36,876 bases of DNA, from NCBI GenBank assembly GCA_946186495.1, contig CAMHNQ010000029.1, forward strand, positions 1 to 36,876, written 5' to 3'. The notes beneath the pieces were generated by a model. It was not told where the DNA came from. It did no database searches and was given only the letters and a program-made list of their open reading frames with translations. This stretch comes from an uncultured Bacteroidales bacterium (GTDB taxonomy: Bacteria > Bacteroidota > Bacteroidia > Bacteroidales > WCHB1-69). Positions 1 to 6,693 of this stretch are shown here, in pieces (the stretch's first letter is position 1; every line of letters begins with the position of its first letter). Made by a program: the position numbers and the translations under genes.

Positions 1-20
1 AAAATGACATAAACTCAGCA

Positions 21-83
21 AGCGCTGACAGTCTGTCAGTACTGCAAATATCGTGTGGCAAACAGCATAAACGTGTCAGCGCT
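21..83. repeat. Nested inverted repeats downstream of hsdS
   Basis: A perfect 10 bp inverted repeat, AGCGCTGACA at 21-30 and its reverse complement at 74-83, surrounds 43 bp. Its left arm overlaps a tighter hairpin, CTGACA (25-30) and TGTCAG (34-39) around GTC. The tight hairpin resembles the TGACA/TGTCA palindromes near 4600 and 6375. It lies just past the hsdS stop and could be a terminator, an operator for a gene beyond the edge, or a recombination site. On the minus strand an ATG at 8-10 could start the next gene, but only three codons are visible. Confidence 0.45.
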
Positions 84-100
84 ATATAAGCATGTAAATT

Positions 101-1222
101 TTATTTCCCCATCCTCGCCAATAGCAAGGACTGTAATTCCGTTAATTTCAAATTCTCTTTTTGCTTCCAAGATATCGCACTGAAAACCGGCGATACCTGT
201 TCGTGAAACCCACTCATTACCTTATCTATAGGTAAAATAATCGATATTGATTCAATATCGGCAGGGCTAATATTGGTCTGAACACTTCCTCCACCGACAC
301 TCTGAATTTTATTTTGGATCTCATCACTATTTAACGTGAGGTACAAAAACTCCCTTGCTATATCATCAACCCTGAAAAGCCCCACACGTTGATTAACAAG
401 ATACCCCTCGTCAGGAACAATAGATATTCTTCCTATATTTCCTGTTAGAGCCATAACAATATCCCCCGTATGAGCAATGCTTTTATTTGCGATGCGTACT
501 TTATCCTCAGAAACACAATCGCACTCGTTTCTATATATTGTATTGTCATGAATATTGTTTATTTTTATCACAGGGACTCCGGTCGTTTGCCACCATTCAC
601 TTTTGAACGCAAACCCAGATTTCACCTCACATATGTCTTTAAGAATAGCGTTGTGTTCATCAACCCCATCCACGAACATCTTCCGATAGAGCGCCTGTGC
701 GGTCTCTTCCAGCTTGGCAATCATCTGCTCGTTGAGGCGGATGCGGCGCGTTAGCGTCTCGTATTCCGACACAATTTCGTACTGGCGGGCGAGGGTGGGG
801 ATGGGAAGGCGCATGTCCAGCAGAGCGTCTTTGTTCATGCCGCCACGGACATCGGCATCCGTATAAAACCATGCGTTTCTGTCAAATTCAGCACGACGAA
901 ACCACATCATCAGATATTCAGGTGACAAATCTTCCGTTTTAGTGATTTCAAACACAAAATATGCGGGTGAGACAATGATTGGATTTGCGTCATTCTGCAT
1001 TGCCATGGGTATCTTTTCGTCTCGTCCAACATGCATAAGATTACAAGCAAATTGGTTCTTACACACCAATTTGTACGCAGATAAATCTGTCCCAATAATA
1101 TTAGCGACCGAAGGCATAAAATGTTTGTCAATATTAATGCCCATCGGTTTCGTCACCTTCAATTCTCGGTTGCGGACGTTCACCTCGCGGATGTAGTCGC
1201 CTAAACGTTTATAGTCTTTCAT
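101..1222 (-). CDS. hsdS: Type I restriction-modification specificity subunit S
   Basis: This 373-residue protein is the DNA-recognition subunit of a type I restriction-modification enzyme. It carries two target recognition domains, about residues 1-145 and 190-330, each read as contacting one half of a bipartite site. Each is followed by a conserved helical spacer: residues about 146-188 contain RLPIPTLARQYEIVSEYE and LNEQMIAKLEETAQALYRKM, and the C-terminal spacer ends in LQSLLLARMGK. The start ATG overlaps the end of the phosphoesterase gene by 14 bp, so the two are probably translated together. The central spacer (about 670-870) is clearly more GC-rich than both recognition domains, which suggests domain exchange. 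No hsdR is visible; it may lie beyond the left edge. The family is certain, the recognised sequence unknown. Confidence 0.93.
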   Translation of the reverse strand: MKDYKRLGDYIREVNVRNRELKVTKPMGINIDKHFMPSVANIIGTDLSAYKLVCKNQFACNLMHVGRDEKIPMAMQNDANPIIVSPAYFVFEITKTEDLSPEYLMMWFRRAEFDRNAWFYTDADVRGGMNKDALLDMRLPIPTLARQYEIVSEYETLTRRIRLNEQMIAKLEETAQALYRKMFVDGVDEHNAILKDICEVKSGFAFKSEWWQTTGVPVIKINNIHDNTIYRNECDCVSEDKVRIANKSIAHTGDIVMALTGNIGRISIVPDEGYLVNQRVGLFRVDDIAREFLYLTLNSDEIQNKIQSVGGGSVQTNISPADIESISIILPIDKVMSGFHEQVSPVFSAISWKQKENLKLTELQSLLLARMGK

Positions 1223-2132
1223 CGCTCAATCTGTTTTTGCTTGATACCTCAATCATTGCCGATGGATTAAACCCATTCTTCAAGTGTTCATTATCCGACA
1301 CATAGCCTAATTGATTGGACATGATGAGTGTTTCGCCTATTTGTGCTTTGATGTTACGGTGTGAGTGGCCGTATATCCAATAATCAATGCGATGGTCGGC
1401 AATAAATTCACCCAACTCTACAGTGAAAGCCCCGTTAATGGTGCTGTTCTTAGATTCTACCGCAGTGCATAATTGCGTGGGAACATGGTGCGTGACAACG
1501 ATGATCTTTTCAGCGTCACTCTCCGAAATGGCCTGTTCTATGAATGCTAAACAACGCTCGTGCTCGCGGTTGAAATCATCTGCTGTCAACCGGTGCCCAT
1601 CATACTTGATGCGATAGAAGTCGCTGACATTCTTTTCCGTCAGGAATGCATCATACGGCTTTATCTTCGACCATAATGTAGACACTATTAAGTCTATTCC
1701 GTCAAGATGTACTACGTTGTTGTAGTAAGCATACACATTGTGCCGAATTTCTTTGCAAAATCCGTTTGACATAGTGGCAAGGTCATAATACCCGTAGAAG
1801 TCATGGTTGCCGAAACACACGATGACTTGTTTGTAATGCTCGCTCGCCCAATCCCAGAACTTGTAGGCCGAATAGGTGTCGTTTCCCGATTCTGGCAAAT
1901 CAAGATATGCTGAGTCTCCAGCGACAAGCAAAATGTCTCCCGTTACTTCAAGAGGATGTTTTGCGAGCCACTGCCGATTCTGAGGGAACTCCAAATGTAG
2001 GTCGCTGACATACTGGATGCGCCTGTCAAGTGGTATTTGGTTAGAATGTATATTTTCTCGTTCTATCATATTTGTCGCATTTTCCCCGAAATATTTCTTG
2101 ACAATTCTTGCAAGTTTTTGCAAAATTCGCAA
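1209..2132 (-). CDS. Calcineurin-like metallophosphoesterase in the R-M operon
   Basis: The protein carries the ordered metal-binding motifs of the calcineurin-like phosphoesterase fold: SDLHLEF, VAGDS, CFGNHDFYG, VVTHHVP and YGHSHRN. These bind two metal ions and support hydrolysis of phosphoester bonds. The substrate cannot be told from sequence; nucleotides, nucleic acids and phosphoproteins are all used in the family. It sits 14 bp after hsdM and overlaps hsdS by 14 bp, so it belongs to the restriction operon rather than lying there by chance. The 307-residue reading begins at TTG 2132; an ATG at 2069 giving 286 residues (MIERENI) is an alternative, and all catalytic motifs lie downstream of both. 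No signal peptide or membrane segment is seen, so it is probably cytoplasmic. A phosphoesterase is not a standard type I subunit. Confidence 0.85.
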   Translation of the reverse strand: MRILQKLARIVKKYFGENATNMIERENIHSNQIPLDRRIQYVSDLHLEFPQNRQWLAKHPLEVTGDILLVAGDSAYLDLPESGNDTYSAYKFWDWASEHYKQVIVCFGNHDFYGYYDLATMSNGFCKEIRHNVYAYYNNVVHLDGIDLIVSTLWSKIKPYDAFLTEKNVSDFYRIKYDGHRLTADDFNREHERCLAFIEQAISESDAEKIIVVTHHVPTQLCTAVESKNSTINGAFTVELGEFIADHRIDYWIYGHSHRNIKAQIGETLIMSNQLGYVSDNEHLKNGFNPSAMIEVSSKNRLSDERL

Positions 2133-2146
2133 GAATGTTTTTGTTT

Positions 2147-3715
2147 TTATAATTTATACCCTAACTTCTCAAATAACTCCTTCAGCTCCTTTTTGTTCTC
2201 CTCTTCCTGCTTCAACAACTCCCGCAACTCACCTTGCAGTTCCCGCATCTTCGCGTCATAATCGATCTGTTCGTCGCGGTTGCGGAACTCGATGTACTTG
2301 CTGGGCACCAAGCTCCAGCCCTTCTGCCGTATTTCGTCCAGGGTGGCAGAGTAGCAATACTCTGGCTCGTTGTGGTAGTTCTCCTCAAAACCTTCCTGCT
2401 GCCAATCGTGGTAGGTGCGGGTCACCGCGTCTCGCGTGTCTGGGTCGAGTTCCACATATTTCTTTTCAAAGGGTATGCCTCTTTGGCGAAGATCCATGAA
2501 GAGGATTTCGTTCTCGCGGTCGCGGTAGTGGATTTCCTGTCCGTTTTTGGTCACCACCCGCGCTTTCTTATTGTTATTCAGGACCCACAACGTCACGCTG
2601 ATATCGGTGGAGTAGAAAAGGTTTCTCGGCAGAATGAGAATGGCCTCCACTTTGTCGTTCTCAAGGAGTTTCTTCCGGATAGCCAGCTCGGTGCCGTCAG
2701 CACTCAACGCACCGTTGGCCAGCAGGAAGCCTGCCACGCCGTTGGTGGAGAGCTTGGCGAGGATGTTCAATATCCAGCCGTAGTTGGCGTTGGAGGTCGG
2801 TGGCGTGTCGTAGCCGCTCCAACGGGCGTCGTCGGTGAGCTCGTTCTCCTCGCGCCAGGCCTTCTGGTTGAACGGCGGATTGGCCATGATGTAATCCGCC
2901 TTTAAGTCCTTGTGCTGGTCGTTGTGGAAGGTGTCGCCCTGCCGGATGTCGGCCGAAATGCCACGGATGGCGAGGTTCATACGCGCCAACTTGAAGGTGG
3001 TGTTGGTGTTCTCCTGCCCATACACGCTCACGTTCTTCTGGTTCCCGTGGTGCGCCTTCACAAACTTCACCGACTGCACAAACATGCCACCGGAGCCGCA
3101 ACAAGGGTCATAAATCTTGCCGTCGTAAGGCTCAATGAGTTCGGCAATGAGATTCACGATGGATTTCGGCGTGTAATATTCCCCCTTGCCTTTACCTTCC
3201 GCGATGGCGAACTTGCCCAAGAAATACTCATACACCCGACCAATCAGGTCGTTCTCCGAATCCGCAATGGTGTCCAGCTTGTTGATTTCGTCTAACAACG
3301 AGGCGAACTTGGTTTTGTCTAACCCGAGGTTGGAGTAGTAGTTGTTGGGCAACGCGCCTGCCAGCTGCTTGTTTTTCTTCTCAATATTGCTTAAAGCATC
3401 GTCAATGATCTGGAAGATGTTCGGTTGCTTGGCGTTCTCCATAATGTACGACCAGCGGCAGTTCTCGGGCAGGTAAAACACATTCTCCGCCGTGTAGAAC
3501 TCCACCGTATCGACATACTCTTTCAGTCCCTGGTCCGTCAGTTCCTGTTTTCGCTGTTCGAAGCGGTCGCCGGCATATTTGAGGAAGATGAGCGACAGCA
3601 CCACATGCTTGTACTCCGCCGGTTCCACGGCGCCGCGCAGTTTGTTGGCCGACTCCCACAGGGCCGCTTCCATGGATTTCTCCTGTTTCTTATTGGGTTT
3701 AGCTGTTTTTGGCAT
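2147..3715 (-). CDS. hsdM: Type I restriction-modification DNA methyltransferase subunit M
   Basis: The 522-residue protein is an N6-adenine DNA methyltransferase that works with HsdS to protect the host site. The helical N-terminal HsdM domain (about 1-150) is followed by the catalytic domain with the S-adenosylmethionine motif DPCCGSGG near residue 203 and the catalytic motif NPPF near residue 278. The motif YTPKSIVNLI before motif I is typical of HsdM. The C-terminal 45 residues are rich in Lys, Glu and Leu and probably form a coiled coil that contacts HsdS. The start ATG at 3715 gives a normal family length. It follows the HEPN-like gene by 29 bp and precedes the phosphoesterase by 14 bp on the same strand, so all four genes are probably one operon. 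Its GC content is higher than that of both neighbours. Confidence 0.95.
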   Translation of the reverse strand: MPKTAKPNKKQEKSMEAALWESANKLRGAVEPAEYKHVVLSLIFLKYAGDRFEQRKQELTDQGLKEYVDTVEFYTAENVFYLPENCRWSYIMENAKQPNIFQIIDDALSNIEKKNKQLAGALPNNYYSNLGLDKTKFASLLDEINKLDTIADSENDLIGRVYEYFLGKFAIAEGKGKGEYYTPKSIVNLIAELIEPYDGKIYDPCCGSGGMFVQSVKFVKAHHGNQKNVSVYGQENTNTTFKLARMNLAIRGISADIRQGDTFHNDQHKDLKADYIMANPPFNQKAWREENELTDDARWSGYDTPPTSNANYGWILNILAKLSTNGVAGFLLANGALSADGTELAIRKKLLENDKVEAILILPRNLFYSTDISVTLWVLNNNKKARVVTKNGQEIHYRDRENEILFMDLRQRGIPFEKKYVELDPDTRDAVTRTYHDWQQEGFEENYHNEPEYCYSATLDEIRQKGWSLVPSKYIEFRNRDEQIDYDAKMRELQGELRELLKQEEENKKELKELFEKLGYKL

Positions 3716-3744
3716 ATATGATTGTTTGATAGCAGGTATAACGT

Positions 3745-4479
3745 CTATTTCTCTTTTAATTCTCCTTGCTTATACTTGGTCAAAAGATAATTATAAAAAC
3801 AAGAATGCGCACTGGTCAGAAAAAAATTTACAGCATGGAGGGTGTTGTACAGTTTCAAAGAATCCATCATCACCTTACTCTCCACAACCTCCTCGCATCT
3901 TGACTCATAGAGCTTCTCAATATCAAGATGGGTCTCCACATTGCGCTCAACTCTCCACCACGAAGAAGATTTGGAATGTTCTTCAAGCAAAGAAGACAAC
4001 TGTTTATACTGATTTTGAATGTCCTCTGGAAAGAATTTCAGAATTGGGACAAGTCTGTTCCATTCAGATTTTTGATGCGTCTTTTCTTCAAAACCAAAAA
4101 GCTTTTTGAATCCTTCGTTAAGAATGACCATCATTTTTCCTCTCATAAACCGTCGGTCGTAATCTTTATCAGCCAGAATGAAATATTTGCTAATAACCAA
4201 ACAGTCCGTCATGGTTATCGCGGTAAACTGCGCAACTGAAACAACAACCCTATAGGCATCATGGTATGCATCGTGCATATCTTTTATTTGCTCAAGAGTT
4301 TCTTTCAGAATTGGCAAACCCTCCGAAAAACTAAAAATTGTTTCATCTAGGATTTCCACAAATTCTTTCTTCGCGGTAGCATCAAGTTTGTTACCGTTAT
4401 GTTGAAACTCTCGAAACCAACGCTCATAATGGTGGTTCCAAATCGGAGAATACTGGAAATGTTCAGATTCAGTTGTCAT
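3745..4479 (-). CDS. Unrecognised helical protein with HEPN-like RNxxxH motif
   Basis: I do not recognise this 244-residue protein as a named family. It appears all-helical, without signal peptide or clear membrane segment. Near its C-terminus residues 179-184 read RNVETH, followed by a long amphipathic helix (about 200-235). An Arg-Asn-x3-His element before the last helix is the signature of HEPN RNases and nucleotidyltransferase-type antitoxin partners; that assignment is inference from one short motif. It is the first gene of the restriction operon, 29 bp before hsdM, which favours an accessory defence role. A reading from 4515 would add 12 residues, but that ATG lies upstream of a -7 box (4504-4511), so I chose ATG 4479. 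It is more AT-rich than hsdM. Confidence 0.75.
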   Translation of the reverse strand: MTTESEHFQYSPIWNHHYERWFREFQHNGNKLDATAKKEFVEILDETIFSFSEGLPILKETLEQIKDMHDAYHDAYRVVVSVAQFTAITMTDCLVISKYFILADKDYDRRFMRGKMMVILNEGFKKLFGFEEKTHQKSEWNRLVPILKFFPEDIQNQYKQLSSLLEEHSKSSSWWRVERNVETHLDIEKLYESRCEEVVESKVMMDSLKLYNTLHAVNFFLTSAHSCFYNYLLTKYKQGELKEK

Positions 4480-4503
4480 TAGGTTTCGACGCAAAAGAAA
4501 ATG

Positions 4504-4511
4504 CAAAAATA
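4504..4511 (-). promoter_or_regulatory. -7 box for the R-M operon
   Basis: The minus strand reads TATTTTTG, matching the Bacteroidota -7 consensus TAnnTTTG, 24 bp before the ATG at 4479. A TTTTG lies 24 bp further upstream, slightly farther than the usual -33 spacing. The box shows that the longer in-frame start at 4515 would not be transcribed. Confidence 0.5.
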
Positions 4512-4571
4512 GCATTTTTCCCTATATAATCTGCACAAAACCACACTTTTTTCGCACCCCCACCCTCTTCC

Positions 4572-4626
4572 ACTGACACTCCCTGTCACTACGATTTTCC
4601 CCTCGCCACTGACACTCCGTGTGCAC
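4572..4626. promoter_or_regulatory. Two imperfect palindromes, candidate WYL-regulator operators
   Basis: Site A (4572-4590) pairs ACTGACA with TGTCACT, one mismatch. Site B (4608-4626) pairs ACTGACAC with GTGTGCAC around the 3 bp spacer TCC, so only the inner half matches fully. Both resemble the perfect palindrome ACTGACAC-GTC-GTGTCAGT in the promoter of the WYL regulator at 6367-6385. Site B ends about 10 bp before the candidate -7 box at 4637, the same placement as at the regulator's own promoter. Joint control is inference. Confidence 0.5.
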
Positions 4627-4636
4627 CGACCTGTGG

Positions 4637-4644
4637 TTATTTTG
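4637..4644 (+). promoter_or_regulatory. Candidate -7 box of the lipoprotein gene
   Basis: TTATTTTG differs from TAnnTTTG by one base and lies 37 bp before the ATG at 4682, just downstream of palindrome B. Confidence 0.35.
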
Positions 4645-4681
4645 CACCGTCAAAATTATTCACCCAAAAAATCCAAAACGT

Positions 4682-5314
4682 ATGAAAAAAAAAACATTGT
4701 CTTTCCCCTTGACCGCCATCGGCGCGGTCCTGTTGCTGGCGGGTTGCAGCATGTTCTCCTATCCGAACTATTCGGTGTCCCTTTGCAAGGTGGAACGGCC
4801 GGTGGATGCCAAACAGCAGTTCGGCGAAACCAAAATCGTGAGCTTCAATGACGAGAACCTCACAAAATACACCTTCGAGGACGAACATATCCAAATCTCA
4901 TGGTATATGACCAGCTATTCTCTACATTTTGTTCTCACGAACAAGTCGCAGCATTCCATCAAGATTCCATGGGATGACAGGGTCTATGTGGATATTTACG
5001 GAAAGACAGGGCGGATTATGCACTCGGGAGTCAAATACATTGACCGCAACAACACCCAGCCGGCCTCTGTCGTTCCGAAAGGGACTTCCTTGTCCGATTT
5101 GGTCATGCCGACAGACAACGTTTACTATGCGTCGGGGCAATACGGCGGATGGAGAGAAAGCCCCCTGTTACCGCGATACTCATCACAAGAGGAAATCCAG
5201 TCGAGCGGAGTGGTAGGAAAATCGATAAAGGTGCTGTTCCCCATCCAAATTGAGAATGTGACCAACGAATACACTTTCGAGTTCTGCATCGACGGGGCGA
5301 CCGTCGGACAGTAG
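4682..5314 (+). CDS. Predicted lipoprotein of unknown function
   Basis: The 210-residue product starts with a classic lipoprotein signal: MKKK, a hydrophobic stretch and the lipobox LLAGC with the lipidated Cys at residue 22. It should therefore be anchored to a membrane facing the periplasm or cell surface. The mature part looks beta-rich with alternating aromatic and charged residues (for instance HFVLTN and VYVDIYGK); I recognise no family. The start at ATG 4682 puts the signal peptide at the N-terminus, and upstream in-frame starts would bury it. Palindromes like the one in the WYL regulator promoter lie upstream, so that regulator may control it. Its TAG stop is formed by the first bases of a 28 bp palindromic element (5311-5338), so the original C-terminus may have been altered by that insertion. 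Confidence 0.8.
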   Translation: MKKKTLSFPLTAIGAVLLLAGCSMFSYPNYSVSLCKVERPVDAKQQFGETKIVSFNDENLTKYTFEDEHIQISWYMTSYSLHFVLTNKSQHSIKIPWDDRVYVDIYGKTGRIMHSGVKYIDRNNTQPASVVPKGTSLSDLVMPTDNVYYASGQYGGWRESPLLPRYSSQEEIQSSGVVGKSIKVLFPIQIENVTNEYTFEFCIDGATVGQ

Positions 5315-5338
5315 AGACGCAAAATTTTGCATCTCCGT
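5311..5338. repeat. 28 bp palindromic element, degenerate copy
   Basis: This copy matches the perfect palindrome at 26203 over its first 20 bases (GTAGAGACGC then AAAATTTTGC) and differs in the last eight. Its TAG supplies the stop codon of the lipoprotein gene. Confidence 0.7.
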
Positions 5339-5346
5339 CAGCTTCT

Positions 5347-5420
5347 GACCCTTAACCCTTAACCCACAAACCATAACCCATAACCCTTAAACCTTAAACC
5401 TTAACCCTTAAACCTTAAAC
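5347..5420. repeat. TAACCC-like degenerate tandem repeat
   Basis: About ten units of 6-8 bp (CCCTTAA, CCATAA, CCTTAAA) fill the space between two convergent genes. It resembles telomeric repeats only superficially; similar tracts recur in this window at 11110-11290 and 17180-17206. Confidence 0.75.
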
Positions 5421-5424
5421 CCTC

Positions 5425-6324
5425 TCACTTCATCATCCTCACCCGATACCGCACGAACTCCCGCAGCTCCTCCCCGCCGAGGATCTCCACGTCGTCGTAG
5501 AGGCCCAGGATAAAGCGGGCGGCCCCCTCCAAACGGCAGACCTCCGTCTCCAAGAGGTAGCGGCCGCCCTCCTCGGCCTTCAGGAAAGGCTCAGACAGCG
5601 GGTACTCCTCCGTGAGCAGGCTCGCGGCGCGGGTGGAGAGCTTCAGTCGCACCGGGAACCGCTCGGTGCCGTGCAGCCGGAAGATGTCGACGTACCCCGT
5701 CTCGTGCCGGTCCTCGAACTGCCATCCCGAATCGAGGACCTCCACCCGCCCGATGCGGGCCACCTTGAAGGTCTTCACCATCTGCGAAGAGAGCTCGTAG
5801 CACCACACTTGGTCGTGGCCGGAGGTGAAGGCGTAGGGCTCCACGAGACGGTCGGAGGTGGTGTTGCTATGGGCCGATCGGTAACCCACCAGCAACGCCC
5901 GCCGCCGCTTCTCGACAGCCGTCGTCAGCTCGTGGATGGTCCGCTGCGTGCGCCGGCTCACCCCCATGTCGGTGATCACCTTGTAGTCATAGACCGCATA
6001 CAGCTTCTTCTTCAACAGTTCCTTCGACTTGGTGCCCGACTCGATGGAGTCGATGGCGGCGCGCAACACCAGCTCCTCCTCTTCGGAGAAGTGGAGCAGC
6101 TCGCTGAGATGCCGCGACATCTTGTTGGCGGCCGTCTCGATGCGGTAGGCGTTGTAGCTGTTCTTCTTTACTGCGAAACCCGCCTCGCGGAAAGTGTCGA
6201 TGTAGCGGAAGAAGGTCCGCTCGCTGAAGCCGAAACGCTCGCAGATCTCCTCCTTGTTCATGTAACGGTTGTTGGCGAGCAACATCAGCAGCTGCAGCTC
6301 GCGAACGATTCTCGGTTGGTCCAT
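5425..6324 (-). CDS. HTH and WYL-domain transcriptional regulator
   Basis: The 299-residue protein has an N-terminal helix-turn-helix of the HTH_11/DeoR type (about residues 8-60, with EEICERFGFSERTFFRYIDT) and a C-terminal WYL ligand-sensing domain (about 125-215, including LVGYRSAHSN and LVEPYAFTS), plus a C-terminal extension. WYL regulators bind effectors such as nucleotides or nucleic acids and control promoters, often their own. The longer in-frame ATG at 6360 lies upstream of the -7 box (6350-6357), so the start is ATG 6324. A perfect palindrome overlaps the region upstream of that box, where bound protein would block RNA polymerase, so autorepression is likely. The effector is unknown. 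It is strongly GC-rich and converges with the lipoprotein gene. Confidence 0.88.
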   Translation of the reverse strand: MDQPRIVRELQLLMLLANNRYMNKEEICERFGFSERTFFRYIDTFREAGFAVKKNSYNAYRIETAANKMSRHLSELLHFSEEEELVLRAAIDSIESGTKSKELLKKKLYAVYDYKVITDMGVSRRTQRTIHELTTAVEKRRRALLVGYRSAHSNTTSDRLVEPYAFTSGHDQVWCYELSSQMVKTFKVARIGRVEVLDSGWQFEDRHETGYVDIFRLHGTERFPVRLKLSTRAASLLTEEYPLSEPFLKAEEGGRYLLETEVCRLEGAARFILGLYDDVEILGGEELREFVRYRVRMMK

Positions 6325-6349
6325 TTTTCGCACTTTTGATTTGGCGCGG

Positions 6350-6385
6350 CAAAAATACAATGTTCCACTGACACGTCGTGTCAGT
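6350..6385 (-). promoter_or_regulatory. WYL regulator promoter with overlapping palindromic operator
   Basis: On the minus strand TATTTTTG (6357-6350) fits the -7 consensus. Starting 9 bp upstream is the perfect palindrome ACTGACAC (6367-6374), GTC, GTGTCAGT (6378-6385), which covers where a -33 element would sit. This arrangement fits repression by steric block. Confidence 0.65.
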
Positions 6386-6693
6386 AAGATATTTTTTTCA
6401 GGGTGACAAGTCCTGTTTAGAAAAACGCTGAATCAAGGAATTCCGATGCCCATGTTACTACCCCGCCCTTCGGGCACCCTTTCTACAACAAAAGGGGAAT
6501 TGGGCCGTGGCCGGATCTCCCCTCGGCTTGCCGTCCCCTCGTGAAAAACGCACCGCCACCGAACTTTAGCCCCCTGTTAAAACAACAATAATTACTCATT
6601 ACTAATTACTAACTACTGTTCACTGTTCACTAATCACTGACCACTCAAAACTGGCACACTTTTTGCAATGGGAAGCCCCGTAAAACCCGTAAA
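6386..6693. other. Intergenic region upstream of htpG
   Basis: No gene is seen here. It holds a small GCCC-TTC-GGGC hairpin near 6465, a GC-rich stretch, and at about 6588-6640 a degenerate tract of ATTACTAA and CTGTTCACT units like those found elsewhere between genes. A TTTTTGCAA run at 6659-6668 may belong to the htpG promoter, but no clean TAnnTTTG was found. Confidence 0.5.

Noticed and set aside
5347-5420. Telomere-like TAACCC repeats.
   Set aside because: Units are degenerate, internal, between convergent genes and similar to other intergenic tracts; no sign of a linear end.
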